Under the pieces are notes generated by a model. It had not been told where the DNA came from, searched no databases, and saw nothing but the letters and a program-made list of their open reading frames with translations. Position numbers and translations under genes: made by a program. A stretch of DNA of 64,000 nucleotides from Obesumbacterium proteus (GTDB taxonomy: Bacteria > Pseudomonadota > Gammaproteobacteria > Enterobacterales > Enterobacteriaceae). Shown piece by piece: positions 9,057 through 17,719 of the stretch. The stretch lies in the NCBI RefSeq assembly GCF_001586165.1, contig NZ_CP014608.1, positions 2,852,001 through 2,916,000 of the forward strand, written 5' to 3'. The first letter of the stretch is position 1. Each line of letters starts with the position of its first letter.

Positions 9057-9341
9057 ATGACCAAGTCCGAACTTATTGAAAGACTTGCTAGCCAGCAACC
9101 ACACCTGCCTGCGAAGGCGGTTGAGGATGCAGTGAAAGAAATGCTTGAGCATATGGCAACAACGCTTGCTGACGGTGAACGCATTGAGATCCGTGGATTC
9201 GGCAGTTTTTCACTTCACTACCGTGCGCCTCGCGTCGGTCGTAATCCTAAAACTGGTGATAAAGTGGAACTGGAAGGTAAATACGTTCCCCATTTTAAAC
9301 CTGGTAAAGAACTACGTGACCGGGCGAACATCTACGCTTAA
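9057..9341 (+). CDS. ihfB: Integration host factor subunit beta
   Basis: A 94-residue HU/IHF-family protein, the same length as E. coli IhfB. With IhfA it forms a heterodimer that bends DNA sharply at specific sites and acts in nucleoid structure, transcription and recombination. The N-terminal helices (MTKSELIERLASQQPHL) are followed by the beta-arm with RNPKTGDKVELEGK near residues 62-75, including the intercalating proline. It starts with a strong GGAGG site at 9050-9054. It is followed by an excellent terminator and is separated from rpsA by about 85 bases. Confidence 0.97.
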   Translation: MTKSELIERLASQQPHLPAKAVEDAVKEMLEHMATTLADGERIEIRGFGSFSLHYRAPRVGRNPKTGDKVELEGKYVPHFKPGKELRDRANIYA

Positions 9342-9359
9342 GCAACCTGCTTAGAGTCT

Positions 9360-9385
9360 AAAACGGCACCTTCGGGTGCCGTTTT
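9360..9385 (+). terminator. Intrinsic terminator of ihfB
   Basis: An 11-bp perfect stem (AAAACGGCACC at 9360-9370 with its complement at 9375-9385) has a stable TTCG tetraloop, and the distal arm ends in TTTT. Confidence 0.9.
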
Positions 9386-9587
9386 CATATCTAAAATCCA
9401 CTCTAGAATCGCTCACATAATTAATGTTCTTTTGATGAAACTTGCGATGCCAGTCGCGATAAAAAGTTTGGTCAAACTCTGTTGCTACGTTTCCTTTCAA
9501 TCCCTTATGCATTGCTCAATGTAAGCCGTTTTTACTTTCACTAATTTAGGCCAACATCCTGTATCTGCTCAGAGAGAGGCGTTACAG

Positions 9588-11861
9588 GTGAGAATGAGAT
9601 GGGATGAAGGTATGCACTGTGCAGCGTTAGGCTGCTTGCCGTTACTATTTCTTCCTAGCGTTCCTACAAAATATTTTGCCTATGGCATTCTGCCTGTTGC
9701 GTTGCTGCTCCTTTGCATGTGTTCTGGGCAATTTCGAAAAATTGCATTTGTGATACTGGGACTCGCATGGGGGATTATTTGTGCGCAGCGTGTATTAGCG
9801 CCTTTGGACTATGATATCTCCCGCCCCGTCAACATAACGGGATACGTCGTTAGCGCGGCGCTTGGTACTGTATCGCCTCAGGACAAGGTAACGTTTCGTG
9901 TCTTTACGGTGAATGGCCAAGATGTAAAAGATAGATTCGATATCACCTTATATTGGAACTCAGAGCGTTATTCATTTTGCTCTGGGCAGCGGTGGGCGCT
10001 AACCGCGCGCTTGCGTCCTGTTCATGGGCGTCTTAATCAGGGCGGGTACGATGCACAACGAGCATCGGTGAGTCATCATGTTGTTTTGCAAGGCATGCCG
10101 ACGGCTTATCAACGACTGTCGAGTGGATGTGATTGGCGACAACAGATTATAAGCAGATCGGTAACAGCGATACCGGACTCATCCTCCAAAGCCATTATTG
10201 TCGCATTGGCTTTTGGTGAGAGAGGGCTACTTACGCGTGAACAGAATTCGCTATTTCGCATAAATGGTTTGTCTCATTTGCTCGCCATTTCGGGGCTGCA
10301 CATCGCGTTGGCTGCGATGCTGGGCTGGTGTGTCGCAAGGGCGATACAGCTCTGTTTTCCTCTCCGCTGGATTAATCCTTATTTTCCAATGGCAATGATG
10401 ATGGGCGTTGGCTGGGGTTATGTATGGCTTGCAGGCGCCAATCCTCCGGCTATTCGCGTTGGCGTTGCGATGATGCTTATCTCTGCATATGGCGTTTGGG
10501 GCAAATTTATCCCACCCAAGAAATATCTGCTGAATGTGGCCTGTCTTATGGTGGTTTGGGACCCGCTTGTATTGCTGTCTGACAGCTTTTGGCTATCTGT
10601 GATTGCAGTTTCCTGCCTTCTGTTTTGGTATTGGCTTGCACCATTGCCCTCATCGTTACAAATACAAAAACGATTCTTTTGGTTGAGGTTATTACATCTG
10701 CAATTTGGCATTGCTTTGTGCCTCATGCCCGTACAAATTTATTTATTTCATGGCATCAGCGGCAGTGCGCTGTGGGCCAACTTTTTTGCTGTTCCCTTGG
10801 TGACTTATCTTGTTGTACCGCTGATTTTAGTCGGCATAGGTACCTCTTGGTGGAGTGACCCACTAGGCGCATGGCACACGGCAGGGCATCTGCTAGATGT
10901 GATGCAATGGGGATTATCGAGTGGGCCTGTGTTCTGGGTAGATAGTAGTGCCGCTGGCCTCTGGATAAGCCTAAGCCTCCTGACACTGTTTGTTATTGGC
11001 TTTTCATTTTCTAAGGTAGGGTTGCCGCTTTGGTGTGTTGTTCAGGCGGTGATTTATCTTTGGATATCCGGTGCTAAAAAAAGTGATGATATTGAGTTGC
11101 GTGTTCACATGCTGGATGTGGGACATGGGCTGGCGGTGCTTATCGAACGTCGTGGCAATGCCATTTTGTATGATACGGGTAATAAATGGGACGGTGGCGA
11201 TATTGCTACCAGTGAAATTATTCCCTACCTACATTGGCATGGACTGAAACTGGATGGCATGGTGATTAGCCATAGCGACTCAGACCACAGCGGCGGGCGA
11301 TATTCTCTCAGTCATGCGTTTCCATTAGCGTGGGTGCGAAGCCCAGATCCTCGCGATTTTTCCTGCCATATCGGCAGCGATTGGGTCTGGCAAGGCGTGC
11401 GTTTTACCGTGCTTTGGCCACCTCGCCAGATTGCCGTTCCGAAAAATAATGATTCTTGTGTTGTCATGGTTGCAGTGGGGGAGCGCAAAATGCTGCTCAC
11501 TGGAGATATAGAAACTGAAGTTGAAACCCAACTGGTACAGCGCTGGAAAAAGCAGCTTAATGCCGATGTCTTGCAGGTGCCTCATCATGGCAGCAATACC
11601 TCATCGAGTAGTTTGTTGCTGCGTAGGGTTAAGCCAAATGAGGCGATAAGTTCTTCTGCACGATTTTCTCCATGGCATTTTCCTTCACCAAAAGTGACTG
11701 CGCGTTATCGTGTTCAAAGTATTCATTGGCATGATACTGCACATGCCGGAGAGGTTATAATGACGGCAAAAACAGATAATTGGCGAATAAATGAACTAAA
11801 AACGCAATTAAATCCACGTTGGTATCACGGTTGGTTTGGCGTAAGGAGCCATAATGAGTAA
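9588..11861 (+). CDS. comEC: ComEC/Rec2-family DNA internalisation membrane protein
   Basis: A 757-residue homologue of E. coli YcaI (ComEC), the inner-membrane channel thought to carry single-stranded DNA during uptake. An N-terminal hydrophobic block and an OB-like domain (about residues 80-190) precede the competence domain of many membrane helices, which includes LSHLLAISGLHIALAA. From about residue 508 a metallo-beta-lactamase-like domain begins with MLDVGHGLAVLIERRGNAILYDTG. It carries HSDSDHSGG and VPHHGSNTSSS, the expected metal-site motifs. The start is uncertain: GTG at 9588 and ATG at 9594 are both plausible, and the former is used. It lies 36 bases upstream of msbA, as in E. coli. 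Confidence 0.93.
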   Translation: MRMRWDEGMHCAALGCLPLLFLPSVPTKYFAYGILPVALLLLCMCSGQFRKIAFVILGLAWGIICAQRVLAPLDYDISRPVNITGYVVSAALGTVSPQDKVTFRVFTVNGQDVKDRFDITLYWNSERYSFCSGQRWALTARLRPVHGRLNQGGYDAQRASVSHHVVLQGMPTAYQRLSSGCDWRQQIISRSVTAIPDSSSKAIIVALAFGERGLLTREQNSLFRINGLSHLLAISGLHIALAAMLGWCVARAIQLCFPLRWINPYFPMAMMMGVGWGYVWLAGANPPAIRVGVAMMLISAYGVWGKFIPPKKYLLNVACLMVVWDPLVLLSDSFWLSVIAVSCLLFWYWLAPLPSSLQIQKRFFWLRLLHLQFGIALCLMPVQIYLFHGISGSALWANFFAVPLVTYLVVPLILVGIGTSWWSDPLGAWHTAGHLLDVMQWGLSSGPVFWVDSSAAGLWISLSLLTLFVIGFSFSKVGLPLWCVVQAVIYLWISGAKKSDDIELRVHMLDVGHGLAVLIERRGNAILYDTGNKWDGGDIATSEIIPYLHWHGLKLDGMVISHSDSDHSGGRYSLSHAFPLAWVRSPDPRDFSCHIGSDWVWQGVRFTVLWPPRQIAVPKNNDSCVVMVAVGERKMLLTGDIETEVETQLVQRWKKQLNADVLQVPHHGSNTSSSSLLLRRVKPNEAISSSARFSPWHFPSPKVTARYRVQSIHWHDTAHAGEVIMTAKTDNWRINELKTQLNPRWYHGWFGVRSHNE

Positions 11862-11897
11862 AATGATCCGCTATTTCATCCTGAGCTGGTTAACTAA

Positions 11898-13646
11898 ATG
11901 CTGAATGACAAAGATCTTTCGACCTGGCAAACATTTCGTCGCTTATGGCCATCGATCTCTCCTTTCAAGGCAGGCCTGATTGTTGCCTCAGTCGCACTCG
12001 TAATTAACGCGGGTAGTGATGCCTACATGCTCTCCTTGTTAAAGCCATTATTGGATGATGGTTTTGGCAAGACAGGGTCCGATATTCTGAAATGGATGCC
12101 ATTCGTCGTTATTGGATTAATGATCGTGCGCGGGATTTCTGGTTTCATCTCCAGCTACTGCGTCTCTTGGGTGGCGGGCAAGGTGGTGATGAATATGCGT
12201 CGTCGCTTGTTCAGCCATATGATGGGCATGCCGGTTTCCTTCTTTGACCAACAATCGACCGGAACGCTGCTATCGCGAATCACCTATGACTCTGAGCAGG
12301 TTGCTTCTTCGTCATCAGATGCATTGATTACGGTTGTGCGTGAAGGTGCTTCGATTATTGCCCTGTTCTGCATGATGTTTTATTACAGCTGGCAGCTATC
12401 TCTGATTCTGATTGTTATTGCCCCGGTGGTTTCAATCGCTATTCGCATGGTGTCGAAGCGTTTTCGTAACATCAGTAAGAATATGCAAAATACGATGGGC
12501 ACATTGACCACTAGCGCTGAACAGATGCTAAAAGGTCATAAAGAAGTGCTGATCTTTGGTGGTCAGGAAGTTGAAAGCAAGCGTTTTGACAAAACCAGCA
12601 ACTGGATGCGTCAGCAGAATATGAAGATGGTCGCTGCGTCTTCGGTGTCAGACCCTATTATTCAGTTGATCGCCTCTTTTGCACTGGCGTTTGTGCTGTA
12701 TGCGGCAAGTGTTCCATCGGTAATGGAAACTCTGACGGCCGGTACGATCACCGTAGTGTTCTCTTCAATGATTGCATTGATGCGCCCACTGAAGTCCCTG
12801 ACTAACGTCAACGCCAAATTCCAACGCGGTATGGCGGCATGCCAAACGCTGTTTGCTATTTTGGATCTCGAGCAGGAAAAAGACACCGGTAAGCTGGAAG
12901 TTAAGCGTGCTAAAGGCGATGTTGAGTTCCGTAATGTCACGTTCAGCTATAACAGCAAAAGTTCACCTGCGCTGAAAAACGTCAGCTTTACCATTCCTGC
13001 CAATAAAACGGTGGCTTTAGTAGGACGTTCAGGTTCAGGTAAATCAACGATTGCGAATCTGTTGACGCGTTTTTATGACATCCAAGAGGGCGAGATCCTG
13101 CTGGATGGGCATGACCTACGCGAATATACGCTGAGTTCTCTACGTAATCAGGTTGGTTTGGTTTCGCAAAATGTTCACTTATTCAACGATACTATTGCGA
13201 ACAACATCGCCTATGCGCGTAATGAAGTTTACAGCCGTGAACAAATTGAAGAAGCGGCTCGCATGGCATATGCCATGGACTTCATTGATAAAATGGATAA
13301 CGGTTTAGACACCGTCATTGGCGAAAACGGCGTGCTGCTGTCAGGTGGACAGCGCCAGCGTATTGCCATTGCTCGTGCGTTGCTACGCGATAGTCCGGTT
13401 CTTATTTTGGATGAAGCCACGTCTGCGTTAGATACCGAATCTGAACGTGCGATTCAGTCTGCGCTGGATGAATTACAGAAAAACCGTACTTCGTTGGTTA
13501 TTGCTCACCGTTTATCAACTATCGAAAAAGCCGATGAAATTATCGTTGTTGAAGATGGTTATATCGCTGAGCGTGGCGATCATGCAACGCTCTTGGCGAA
13601 GAATGGGGCATATGCTCAGCTGCATAGGTTGCAATTCGGGCAATGA
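11898..13646 (+). CDS. msbA: Lipid A flippase MsbA (ABC exporter)
   Basis: A homodimeric ABC transporter that flips the lipid A core across the inner membrane. The 582 residues equal the E. coli length. Six membrane helices occupy about residues 20-310, including the segment with MMGMPVSFFDQQSTGTLLSR. The nucleotide-binding domain has Walker A GRSGSGKST at about 376-384, the signature LSGGQRQRIA near 481, Walker B VLILDEATSALD near 500 and the switch histidine in VIAHRLSTIE. The start MLNDKDLSTWQTFRRLWP follows the family pattern. Its stop overlaps the lpxK start by four bases (ATGA), which indicates translational coupling of two lipid A genes. Confidence 0.97.
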   Translation: MLNDKDLSTWQTFRRLWPSISPFKAGLIVASVALVINAGSDAYMLSLLKPLLDDGFGKTGSDILKWMPFVVIGLMIVRGISGFISSYCVSWVAGKVVMNMRRRLFSHMMGMPVSFFDQQSTGTLLSRITYDSEQVASSSSDALITVVREGASIIALFCMMFYYSWQLSLILIVIAPVVSIAIRMVSKRFRNISKNMQNTMGTLTTSAEQMLKGHKEVLIFGGQEVESKRFDKTSNWMRQQNMKMVAASSVSDPIIQLIASFALAFVLYAASVPSVMETLTAGTITVVFSSMIALMRPLKSLTNVNAKFQRGMAACQTLFAILDLEQEKDTGKLEVKRAKGDVEFRNVTFSYNSKSSPALKNVSFTIPANKTVALVGRSGSGKSTIANLLTRFYDIQEGEILLDGHDLREYTLSSLRNQVGLVSQNVHLFNDTIANNIAYARNEVYSREQIEEAARMAYAMDFIDKMDNGLDTVIGENGVLLSGGQRQRIAIARALLRDSPVLILDEATSALDTESERAIQSALDELQKNRTSLVIAHRLSTIEKADEIIVVEDGYIAERGDHATLLAKNGAYAQLHRLQFGQ

Positions 13647-14629
13647 TTGAGCGTATCTGGTCTGGGCAATCGCCTTTATACCTGCTCCTGCTACCGCTCT
13701 CTTGGCTGTATGGCCTAGTGAGCGGTATCCGCCAGTTTTGTTATCGAATGGGTTGGCTAAAAAGCTGGAAAGCGCCTTGCCCTGTGGTTGTAGTTGGTAA
13801 CTTAACTGCGGGCGGCAACGGTAAAACCCCCGTGGTTATTTGGCTGGTTGAACAGTTACAGACCCGTGGTTTTCGCGTGGGCGTCGTGTCGCGCGGCTAT
13901 GGTGGGCGCTCAGATCATTACCCTCTACTATTGAATAATGAAACGTCAACGGCGCAAGCAGGAGACGAACCGGTTCTCATCTATCAGCGAACGGGGGCTT
14001 CAGTTGCCGTTGCTCCTAAGCGTAGCGATGCGGTAAAAGCCTTGCTTCAGCATGCGGCAGTAGATGTCATTATCACCGACGATGGTCTACAGCATTATGC
14101 GCTGGCGCGTGACGTTGAACTGGTTGTCGTAGATGGTGTTCGCCGCTTTGGTAATGGTTGGTGGTTACCGGCAGGGCCAATGCGAGAGAGAGTAGGGCGT
14201 TTGCGCCGCGTTGATGCCGTTATCACTAACGGTGGAAAGGCAGCGGCTGGTGAAATCCCCATGACGTTGGCGGGGCGTATTTTAGTGAATGTTCATACTG
14301 GTGAACGCCGTGCAGCCGATAGTTTAGCCCCAGCTGTTGCAATGGCAGGAATAGGGCATCCCCCTCGCTTTTTTGCCACGCTGAGTCAATTGGGTGCGCC
14401 AGTGATCAATACCGTCGCGTTTGCCGATCACCAAGAATATGACCAGCAGACATTAAGCGCGTTGACACCGGAAGGACAGCCGCTGTTAATGACAGAAAAA
14501 GACGCCGTAAAATGCCGTAAATTTGCGCAGTCTAATTGGTGGTATCTGCCCGTCAATGCAGAAATTCCGGCTGAACAAGGGAATGAATTGTTAGCAAAAA
14601 TTACGAGTTTGATTAAAACTAATCTTTAA
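13643..14629 (+). CDS. lpxK: Tetraacyldisaccharide 4'-kinase
   Basis: Phosphorylates the 4' position of the tetraacyldisaccharide-1-phosphate intermediate to make lipid IVA, using ATP at the inner membrane. The protein has 328 residues, as in E. coli. It begins with a membrane-anchoring N-terminal helix (LYLLLLPLSWLYGLVSGI) and carries the Walker A-like motif VVVGNLTAGGNGKTPV from about residue 50. The motifs AGDEPVLI, DVIITDDGLQHYALARD and RRFGNGWWLPAGPMRE follow. It overlaps msbA by four bases. The next gene lies more than 300 bases downstream. Confidence 0.96.
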   Translation: MIERIWSGQSPLYLLLLPLSWLYGLVSGIRQFCYRMGWLKSWKAPCPVVVVGNLTAGGNGKTPVVIWLVEQLQTRGFRVGVVSRGYGGRSDHYPLLLNNETSTAQAGDEPVLIYQRTGASVAVAPKRSDAVKALLQHAAVDVIITDDGLQHYALARDVELVVVDGVRRFGNGWWLPAGPMRERVGRLRRVDAVITNGGKAAAGEIPMTLAGRILVNVHTGERRAADSLAPAVAMAGIGHPPRFFATLSQLGAPVINTVAFADHQEYDQQTLSALTPEGQPLLMTEKDAVKCRKFAQSNWWYLPVNAEIPAEQGNELLAKITSLIKTNL

Positions 14630-14951
14630 TTTTCAAATGCTAACAAATAAATCTGCTGCTTTTATCTTCGGATGCATATAGTTTTGCGTTTAAATACTTC
14701 CGTAGCGTCATTTTTTTTAAAAGAAAGACTTGCTCATCAATCACCTTTATGAGTAAATGACTGCGGCCTGTGATATAGACCTATTTATGCACGACATGAG
14801 ATAAAGCAGTTCCTCCTTAAGACGTTATCTTCCGATTCCGCTTGTTAGACGAACCACCTTCTTAGTGCCATCCATAAGTAATCTTTCTGAGCTCGGCCCC
14901 TACGCCTTAGGGCAAATTTTTTAAGTGATATCAGTTATAAAGGTAATACAA
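14630..14951 (+). promoter_or_regulatory. Long leader region upstream of the cold-shock gene
   Basis: 322 bases with no protein gene. The last 200 or so are pyrimidine-rich, lead directly into the cspE-like gene and end in AAAGGTAATACAAATG. Cold-shock genes of the CspA family commonly have long structured 5' leaders that respond to temperature, and the length here suits such a leader. I could not identify the start site or a cold-box with confidence. Confidence 0.35.
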
Positions 14952-15161
14952 ATGACTAAGAAGACCGGTCAGGTAAAATGGTTTAACGAAAGCAAAGGCT
15001 TCGGTTTTATCGAACAGCACGACGGCGGTAAAGATGTATTCGTACATTTCTCTGCTATCGCTAGCGAAGGTTTCAAAACTCTGGCCGAAGGCCAGCGTGT
15101 AGAATACACCATTCAGGACAGCCCGCGCGGGCCGGCTGCTGCGAATGTTGTTGCTCTGTAA
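14952..15161 (+). CDS. Cold-shock-domain protein, CspE/CspC type
   Basis: A 69-residue single cold-shock domain that should bind single-stranded RNA or DNA and melt secondary structure as an RNA chaperone or antiterminator. The nucleic-acid-binding residues are complete: VKWFN, RNP1 KGFGFI near residues 15-20 and RNP2 VFVHF near 30-34. The ending GPAAANVVAL is typical. The ATG at 14952 has an AAGG site upstream; an in-frame upstream start at 14925 would add an unrelated 9-residue extension and is rejected. It most resembles CspE and CspC, but which of these it is cannot be decided from the sequence alone. A terminator follows about 100 bases downstream. Confidence 0.93.
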   Translation: MTKKTGQVKWFNESKGFGFIEQHDGGKDVFVHFSAIASEGFKTLAEGQRVEYTIQDSPRGPAAANVVAL

Positions 15162-15259
15162 GATTACAGAGAACTTGTTTTGATACTGAACTGATCGTTA
15201 TCGCAGTAAGCTAGCCCCAAAGGTGTTAGCACGTTCTGCGGAGTCAGTAACAAGACCAG

Positions 15260-15289
15260 AAAGCCCGCCATTGGCGGGCTTTTGTTTTT
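15260..15289 (+). terminator. Intrinsic terminator after the cspE-like gene
   Basis: A 10-bp GC-rich stem (15260-15269 with 15273-15282) is followed by TTTGTTTTT. Confidence 0.85.
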
Positions 15290-15389
15290 AATAATCCGCT
15301 CGAAGAGGTTCTTAACGATAACTTGAATATGAGCTACACATCCTAATCTGAACTAGAATTTAGAGGGATGTAAATATAAGGTAAAAAAT

Positions 15390-15599
15390 ATGACACTGAA
15401 AATGGGTCTCGTAAAATGGTACAGCCAGTCTGAAGGCTTCGGTATTATCTCTCCACTGGATGGTGGAAATGATATCTACGTTAATCGTTCAGGCATTGCT
15501 AATTCACGCAAAAAATTACTGACAGAAGGTCAGCGCGTTGAATTCTCAACTTACCTAGGTAGTCGCGGTCTCACCGCAGAAGACGTCATCGCCTACTGA
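15390..15599 (+). CDS. Divergent cold-shock-domain paralogue with altered RNA-binding residues
   Basis: Also 69 residues and recognisable as a cold-shock domain by LVKWYSQSEGFGIISPLDGGNDIYV and the C-terminal EGQRVEFSTYLGSRGLTAEDVIAY. The key binding surface has changed: RNP1 reads EGFGII instead of KGFGFI, and RNP2 reads IYVNR instead of VFVHF, so the conserved histidine and a phenylalanine are lost. E. coli has comparable divergent members such as CspF and CspH. It has its own AAGG ribosome binding site at 15380-15383 and lies 228 bases downstream of the intact paralogue, beyond a terminator. The reading frame is undamaged, so the protein is probably made. Reduced or altered nucleic-acid binding is an inference. 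Confidence 0.85.
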   Translation: MTLKMGLVKWYSQSEGFGIISPLDGGNDIYVNRSGIANSRKKLLTEGQRVEFSTYLGSRGLTAEDVIAY

Positions 15600-15736
15600 T
15601 GACATCGTATCAGCCAGCGTTATTCCCTACGCATCTTCACGCTGGCTGAACTGTTTTCCCTTCCTTGCTGCAACTCAATAAGCTTTGCGTATAATCATCT
15701 TTCCGGCTTTCTCATCATGAGGTTCGTCTGGCTACG

Positions 15737-16981
15737 ATGGCTGAAATATCCCTACCTTTAAGTGCGCTTAGAAACCTGCATCTTCATGCTCAAGGTTTAG
15801 ATAAAACGCGCAGACGAAAAGCAACGCCCCTTGATGCGATCGCGTGTATACGTCAAATGAGTTTGCTACAAATTGATACGATCAACGTTGTCGCTCGCAG
15901 TCCCTATCTGGTGCTGTTTTCTCGTTTGGGTTTGTATTCCGAGCAGTGGCTAGATGAGGCTTTACGCAACGGTGATATTTTTGAATATTGGGCGCATGAG
16001 GCATGTTTTATCCCAAAAGAGGATTACCGGCTGGTTCGCCCGCAGATGATGGCACCGGAAAATATGGGATGGAAGTATTCCCCAGAGTGGCATCAGAAGC
16101 ACCAAGATGACATTAACAAACTTCTCACACAGATCCGCCATAACGGACCGGTTAAAGCTACTGATTTTAGCGCGAAGAATAAAAAGACCAGTGGGTGGTG
16201 GGAGTGGAAACCCGAGAAACGACATCTGGAAACGCTGTTTTCCTGTGGTCAGCTGATGGTGAAAGAGCGAGTTAATTTTCACCGCGTTTACGACTTGCCG
16301 GAACGCGTTATGCCAGAGTGGAATGACGATGTGCACGGCATTAGCCCTGCGCTTGCTCAGCAACAAATGATGGCCAATAGCGCACGCAGCTTAGGTGCAT
16401 TTAAAGCGCAATGGCTAGCCGATTATTATCGCCTGAAGAAAATTGATATCAAAAAGACGATACATAATATGTTGGATAACCAAGAGATAATTGCGGTGCG
16501 TGAACGGGAAACCCAAGAGCATTTCTACATTCATCATAGCCTTGCGCATTTATTAGAAAAGGCACAAAACAATGAAATAAAAGCAACGCATACCACGCTG
16601 CTTTCTCCTTTTGATCCTGTTGTTTGGGATCGAAGACGTGCATCTGAATTATTTGGTTTTGATTACCGCTTAGAATGTTATACCCCTGAAGCCAAAAGAA
16701 TTTTTGGCTACTTTTCGCTACCGATACTTCAACGTGGTGCTTTAGTTGGCCGGATCGATGCCAAAATGCATCGTAAAGAAAAGGTACTAGAACTGAAATC
16801 GTGTCATCAAGAAAAACATGTACGCTTTACGGAGAAAAAGAGGGCTGAGTTGAAAGCCGCTATTACTCTTTTTGCGATTTGGCAGCAGGCGACCGAGGTT
16901 AAAATCCAGCAGCAGCCAGATGATTGGCGCCGTTATTGGGGTGACGGTTGGTTGCTGGATGGTGTATTACAACAGGGCTAA
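15737..16981 (+). CDS. ycaQ: DNA interstrand-crosslink glycosylase YcaQ
   Basis: A 414-residue protein of the HTH_42 / AlkZ-like winged-helix family. E. coli YcaQ unhooks alkylation-derived interstrand crosslinks and removes N7-alkylguanine by glycosylase action. The catalytic loop motif is present as SLLQIDTINVVARSPYLVLFSRLG near residues 45-68, with the Gln-x-Asp form typical of YcaQ. The winged-helix block EYWAHEACFIP, SGWWEWKPEKRHLETLFSCGQLMV and LSPFDPVVWDRRRASELF agrees well with E. coli. The ATG at 15737 follows GAGGTT. It is monocistronic and ends in a strong hairpin. Downstream, the gene order departs from E. coli because the xdh operon is inserted before ycaR. Confidence 0.93.
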   Translation: MAEISLPLSALRNLHLHAQGLDKTRRRKATPLDAIACIRQMSLLQIDTINVVARSPYLVLFSRLGLYSEQWLDEALRNGDIFEYWAHEACFIPKEDYRLVRPQMMAPENMGWKYSPEWHQKHQDDINKLLTQIRHNGPVKATDFSAKNKKTSGWWEWKPEKRHLETLFSCGQLMVKERVNFHRVYDLPERVMPEWNDDVHGISPALAQQQMMANSARSLGAFKAQWLADYYRLKKIDIKKTIHNMLDNQEIIAVRERETQEHFYIHHSLAHLLEKAQNNEIKATHTTLLSPFDPVVWDRRRASELFGFDYRLECYTPEAKRIFGYFSLPILQRGALVGRIDAKMHRKEKVLELKSCHQEKHVRFTEKKRAELKAAITLFAIWQQATEVKIQQQPDDWRRYWGDGWLLDGVLQQG

Positions 16982-16988
16982 ATATCAA

Positions 16989-17018
16989 AAAGGGCAATGG
17001 TTGTTTCCATTGCCCTTT
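16989..17018. terminator. Intrinsic terminator of ycaQ
   Basis: A perfect 12-bp stem (AAAGGGCAATGG at 16989-17000 with its complement at 17007-17018) has loop TTGTTT. The A and T ends suggest it could act on both strands. Confidence 0.85.
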
Positions 17019-17196
17019 AGCCAATCAGTTACTGTAATTGGCGAACATCGCGATGATTTTATGCAGCAGTTTCATATGTATCTTACTTTCTATGTTTTGC
17101 AGGAAATTGTGATGTGTATCACGTTTGATAATTTACTCCTCCGCCAAACCAACTGCAACATGTTTTATTTATGAGTGCTTGATGTTAATGAAAAGA

Positions 17197-17219
17197 AAAA
17201 TCGGCACTGGGCCGATTTT
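17197..17219 (-). terminator. Intrinsic terminator of the xdh operon
   Basis: AAAATCGGC at 17197-17205 pairs with its complement at 17211-17219. On the minus strand the stem is followed by TCTTTTC, about 30 bases after the stop of the iron-sulfur subunit. Confidence 0.8.
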
Positions 17220-17250
17220 ACTTATTTACTTAGACAGATCAAAACGATCT

Positions 17251-17709
17251 TTAGTTTTTCAGCGCGGCATGAATCGACTGAATGATTGGTTGATAACCCG
17301 TGCAGCGGCAAATGTTGCCTTCAAGCGCATCCATAAGTTGCTCATCGCTGGGGCTGGGATGCTTAGCCAGCAATGCCGACGTGCTAACAAGAACGCCAGG
17401 TGTACAGAAGCCACACTGCACGCCGCCATGCTCAATAAATGCACTTTGAAGCTTTTGAGTCATAGGATCGTCACGTAATCCTTCGAGTGTGGTAATGTCG
17501 GCACCGTCGCATTGCTCAGCTAAAACTAAACAAGAGCAAACGGCGTTTCCATCCATAATAACGGTACAAGCGCCGCACTCACCAACGGCACATCCTTCCT
17601 TTGTTGCCGTTAAGCTCAGCTTATCTCGCACGAAATCGAGCAGGCGCATTTGCCCTGTTACCTGCGCATCAATCAGCTTGCCGTTTACCTTCACTTTGAT
17701 ATTGCTCAT
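17251..17709 (-). CDS. Xanthine-dehydrogenase-type [2Fe-2S] subunit
   Basis: A 152-residue electron-transfer subunit of a molybdenum hydroxylase, like E. coli XdhC. It has a plant-type ferredoxin domain with GCAVGECGACTVIMDGNAVCSC near residues 40-61. An alpha-helical second [2Fe-2S] domain follows with CGFCTPG and CRCTGYQ (about 100-140), so all eight cysteines are present. It would pass electrons from the molybdopterin centre to the FAD of the preceding fused subunit. TTG and ATG starts at 17715 and 17712 are in frame, but the ATG at 17709 has the best spacing to AGGAG. That ribosome binding site overlaps the stop codon of the upstream gene, so the two genes are tightly coupled. Confidence 0.92.
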   Translation of the reverse strand: MSNIKVKVNGKLIDAQVTGQMRLLDFVRDKLSLTATKEGCAVGECGACTVIMDGNAVCSCLVLAEQCDGADITTLEGLRDDPMTQKLQSAFIEHGGVQCGFCTPGVLVSTSALLAKHPSPSDEQLMDALEGNICRCTGYQPIIQSIHAALKN

Positions 17710-17719
17710 CATCAACTCC

